8,171 nucleotides of DNA from an uncultured Clostridia bacterium (GTDB lineage: Bacteria; Bacillota; Clostridia; Oscillospirales; Ruminococcaceae), in NCBI GenBank assembly GCA_945835425.1, contig CAMAJC010000069.1:1-8171 (forward strand). Reading direction: 5' to 3'. A model generated the notes under the pieces. The model did no database searches and was not told the origin of the DNA. It was given only the letters and a program-made list of their open reading frames with translations. Positions 6,416 to 8,171 of the stretch are shown here, in pieces (position 1 is the stretch's first letter; the number at the start of each line of letters is the position of its first letter). The position numbers and the translations under genes are program-made.

Positions 6416-6454
6416 AAAAAAACTGCCCGCTGTCTGCTTTTCAGACAGCGGGCA
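6416..6454 (-). terminator. Intrinsic terminator of the minus-strand comF-flavin reductase-rluA unit
   Basis: TGCCCGCTGTCTG (6424-6436) and its exact complement (6442-6454) form a 13-bp GC-rich stem with a five-base loop. On the minus strand the stem is followed after one G by seven T (6422-6416), a classic rho-independent signal. On the + strand only a weak ATAAAATTA follows, so the direction is minus. It lies about 130 bases beyond the rluA-type stop codon, with a hairpin repeat between them. Confidence 0.88.
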
Positions 6455-6490
6455 ATAAAATTATAAGAGGATATATGAAATCTTTTGCCT

Positions 6491-6520
6491 GTATCGGTGG
6501 CGACCGCAGGTCGCCGCTAC
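6491..6520. repeat. Short REP-like hairpin repeat, copy 1
   Basis: GGCGACC (6499-6505) and GGTCGCC (6509-6515) form a perfect 7-bp stem with a GCA loop, bounded by GTA and TAC (6491-6493, 6518-6520). On the minus strand it begins GTAGCGGCGACC. It resembles copy 2 at 8013-8049 (GTAGGGCGGG, inner stem, GTACC). From memory, GTAGGGGCG-type hairpins are scattered through intergenic DNA of Oscillospiraceae-like genomes. The rest of the gap 6521-6583 is plain AT-rich sequence. Confidence 0.5.
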
Positions 6521-6583
6521 AACATAAAAATACTTGCAGAAATTATTTCAAAGTGGCTGAAAGCAGTTGTGCAGGCACATCCT

Positions 6584-7477
6584 TTACAGGTCGACAAGCC
6601 TTGCCATTTCTTCCGGCAGCGGACAGGAAAGGGTCATTTCTTCCCTCTCCAGAGCCGCGACAGCCGGGATGGTGACTTCTCCGCAGTGGAGAGCCTGGGT
6701 TTTGATGAGCGTGTCGTGTCCGCCGTAGAGGGTGTCTCCTGCCAGCGGATGGCCGATATAGGCCATATGCACCCGGATCTGGTGGGTGCGGCCGGTCTCC
6801 AGATGGAAAGAAAGCAGGGTGTGGCCGTTTCCCCGGCGCAGCACCTGATAATGGGTGACGGCGCGCTGGGCGTCCTCCCGGGCAAAATCCACCTTGCGGG
6901 TGATGATCGAGCCGGGCACCCGGACGAGCGGCGCGTCAATTGTGCCGCTGTCCTCCTCAACGTACCCTTCCGCCACGGCGTAATAAACCTTGCGGAGATG
7001 CCCCATCAGCATCCCGGCCGACAGGGTATTTTTCGCGGCGACAACAATGCCGGTGGTGTCCCGGTCGAGACGGTAGAGCGGACGAAAAGCGATGCCGCGG
7101 CCGTCTGCGCCCTGATAATGGGCGGCAAACCAATTCCCCACGGTATCGTCATAATAGAGGGTGCAGGGATGCACCGACATACCCGCGGGTTTGACCATGG
7201 CGGTCAGGTCGCGGTCCTCATAGAGGATGGACACCGGCAGGTCAGGGTTTGGGATGAGGTTTGGCTCCTCCTCTTCCCCGAGCGTCAGGACGATCTCATC
7301 CCCGGCATAAACCGGGTCGACCATCCGCCGGTGCGCGCCGTTGACCGATAACCCGCCTTTTTTCAGGTCGATGACGATCCGCCGGGAAAAGCCCAGGCAG
7401 TTTTGAAAATAATCCTGTAAGAGCAGTCCGTCGGCCTTTTCCGGAACCCGGTAGCGGTACTCGGAAACGGTGCTCAT
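6584..7477 (-). CDS. RluA-family rRNA/tRNA pseudouridine synthase
   Basis: The enzyme isomerises specific uridines in rRNA or tRNA to pseudouridine. The 297-residue protein has an S4-like RNA-binding start (about 18-66, LLLQDYF ... GGLSVNG ... AGDEI) and then the catalytic domain (about 85-260). The active-site motif is YRLDRDTTG (135-143) with catalytic D138; the usual first residue is His. KPAGMSVHP (96-104) and GRTHQIRVHM (229-238) are also standard family motifs. Which of the RluA, RluC or RluD roles it fills cannot be read from this. Its ATG overlaps the flavin reductase stop as ATGA, so translation is probably coupled. GAGGG sits directly before the ATG, too close for a good ribosome site, which again points to coupling. 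It is the last gene of the minus-strand unit. Confidence 0.93.
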   Translation of the reverse strand: MSTVSEYRYRVPEKADGLLLQDYFQNCLGFSRRIVIDLKKGGLSVNGAHRRMVDPVYAGDEIVLTLGEEEEPNLIPNPDLPVSILYEDRDLTAMVKPAGMSVHPCTLYYDDTVGNWFAAHYQGADGRGIAFRPLYRLDRDTTGIVVAAKNTLSAGMLMGHLRKVYYAVAEGYVEEDSGTIDAPLVRVPGSIITRKVDFAREDAQRAVTHYQVLRRGNGHTLLSFHLETGRTHQIRVHMAYIGHPLAGDTLYGGHDTLIKTQALHCGEVTIPAVAALEREEMTLSCPLPEEMARLVDL

Positions 7478-7983
7478 CCCTCTTTTTTCAGCACCTTGAC
7501 GATCTCGGCGATGTAGACGTCGTGGTAATCGTGCCCCGGATAGTTCGCCGCGTCGATGCCGTCCGCCATCTTTTGGGGATCAAAAGCCGACCGGTAGAGA
7601 GTCTTGCAGCAGAGCACCAGCTTAGACTCCTCAAACCAGGGATAGCTTTCTTCTCCGGTCAGGTGCAGCCCGGCTTCGGCAATTTTATCGGTATCGCGGC
7701 CGGATTTTCTGCCGCAGACAGTGAGCGCGTCCTTCATGCCGTCGTAAAAGCTCAGGGTGAAATGGTCGGTTTTGTCGAGGAACGCATGGGTGTACCGCTG
7801 CGGGCGGATGTAGATGGTGACGACGTCTTTTCCCCAGAGAACGCCCATGCCGCCCCAGCTGACGGTCATGGTGTTGACCTTGCCGGTGTCGGGGTCCTGC
7901 ACGGTGACGAGCGCCCACTCGCGGCCCAGCATCTGAAAGAGGTTGCCTTCGATTTCGGTGGTTTTGATTTCGGTGAATGACAT
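7474..7983 (-). CDS. Flavin reductase family protein (flavoredoxin-like, FMN-binding split barrel)
   Basis: Family members bind FMN and act as flavin reductases or small electron carriers in the cytoplasm. The 169-residue protein has the family pattern NTMTVSWGGMG (37-47), RPQRYTHAFLD (60-70) and CGRKSGRDTDK (90-100), with a final barrel strand at HDVYIAEIVKV (154-164). Its length fits a single split-barrel domain with no fused partner. Cysteines at C90, C125 and C126 are present but form no iron-binding motif. The start is supported by AAGGAAG (7992-7998), eight bases upstream. It lies 80 bases after the ComF-type gene and overlaps the RluA-type gene by four bases. Functional ties with either neighbour are not obvious, and its natural substrate is unknown. 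Confidence 0.9.
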   Translation of the reverse strand: MSFTEIKTTEIEGNLFQMLGREWALVTVQDPDTGKVNTMTVSWGGMGVLWGKDVVTIYIRPQRYTHAFLDKTDHFTLSFYDGMKDALTVCGRKSGRDTDKIAEAGLHLTGEESYPWFEESKLVLCCKTLYRSAFDPQKMADGIDAANYPGHDYHDVYIAEIVKVLKKEG

Positions 7984-8012
7984 AAGGATAACTTCCTTTC
8001 ATAGGTGGATGG

Positions 8013-8049
8013 CGGTACTGCGGCAGGCTGAGGGCAGCCCGCCCTACCG
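8013..8049. repeat. Short REP-like hairpin repeat, copy 2
   Basis: GGCAGGCTG (8022-8030) and CAGCCCGCC (8035-8043) form a 9-bp stem (one G-U pair on the minus strand) with a four-base loop. A second, outer pairing CGGTA/TACCG (8013-8017 with 8045-8049) encloses it. No T-tract follows on either strand, so it is not a terminator. It fills most of the gap between the ComF-type and flavin reductase genes. Confidence 0.55.
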
Positions 8050-8063
8050 TTTGGGATATACAA

Positions 8064-8171
8064 TCAGACGATTTGCGCTTTCGTAACCGACAGGACAAGG
8101 ACGTCGACGCTCTGCGCACCTGCTGAAAGCAGAGCCTGCGCGGCTTCATTGGCGGTCGAGCCGGTGGTGAG
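8064..8171 (-). CDS. comF: ComF-family phosphoribosyltransferase, C-terminal end only (cut by window edge)
   Basis: The minus-strand frame ending in TGA at 8066-8064 gives 35 residues up to the window edge: LTTGSTANEAAQALLSAGAQ, then SVDVLVLSV and a short tail. TTGST followed by an E/A-rich helix, L..AGA..V and a hydrophobic strand is the type I phosphoribosyltransferase PRPP-loop region, which normally reads DD..TTGST. A gene ending about 25 residues after this point fits ComF best, a protein tied to DNA uptake in competent bacteria. Other phosphoribosyltransferases also carry TTGST, so the family call is likely but not certain from this fragment. It reads in the same direction as the flavin reductase gene and is probably the upstream gene of that unit. 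Confidence 0.65.
   Translation of the reverse strand, partial: LTTGSTANEAAQALLSAGAQSVDVLVLSVTKAQIV

Noticed and set aside
6485..7351. A 288-codon + strand open frame opposite the RluA-type gene
   Set aside because: The minus strand carries the RluA motifs RLDRDTTG and GRTHQIRVHM. The + frame shows none and begins inside a hairpin repeat.

Overview
The window reads as a chromosomal piece of a low-redundancy, fairly GC-rich member of the Clostridia, most likely the Oscillospiraceae/Ruminococcaceae side of the Firmicutes. The grounds are strong AGGAGG-type ribosome sites, a clostridial-type 358-residue phosphofructokinase, a flavoredoxin-like flavin reductase of the clostridial type, AT-rich intergenic gaps between GC-rich genes, and short hairpin repeats of the kind scattered in such genomes. 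The taxonomic call is inference from memory of these families, not a search result.

Layout, left to right. A LysR-type regulator (207-1136, +) has its own promoter, and a leftward extended -10 box at the window edge suggests a divergent target gene just outside. A 209-base gap follows with a 3' hairpin and a textbook promoter (TTGACA-17-TATAAT) embedded in a long dyad that also forms a mirror-image promoter on the other strand. This promoter drives a polyphosphate operon: a Ppx/GppA-family protein with an HD-like C-terminal domain (1346-2851) and polyphosphate kinase Ppk1 (2887-5061), 35 bases apart. After a gap with two mutually exclusive hairpins comes a 6-phosphofructokinase (5219-6295) with a mixed ATP/PPi signature, ended by a strong hairpin terminator.

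The right third runs on the minus strand and converges on the phosphofructokinase: the 3' end of a ComF-type phosphoribosyltransferase (8064-8171, cut by the window edge), a flavin reductase (7474-7983), and an RluA-family pseudouridine synthase (6584-7477) that overlaps the flavin reductase by an ATGA. A 13-bp-stem terminator with a T7 tract (6416-6454) closes this unit. Two related hairpin repeats flank the flavin reductase/RluA pair.

How the genes may work together: Ppk1 makes polyphosphate from ATP and has all its key residues. Its operon partner keeps the Ppx fold but has lost two metal ligands and most of the glycine-rich phosphate loop, so it may be a sensor or regulator rather than a normal exopolyphosphatase. 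Ppk1 also has a lysine/acidic insertion resembling the PASK tracts associated with polyphosphate attachment. The adjoining phosphofructokinase has a signature that leaves its phosphoryl donor open. These points, together with the symmetric promoter, are the most unusual content of the window.
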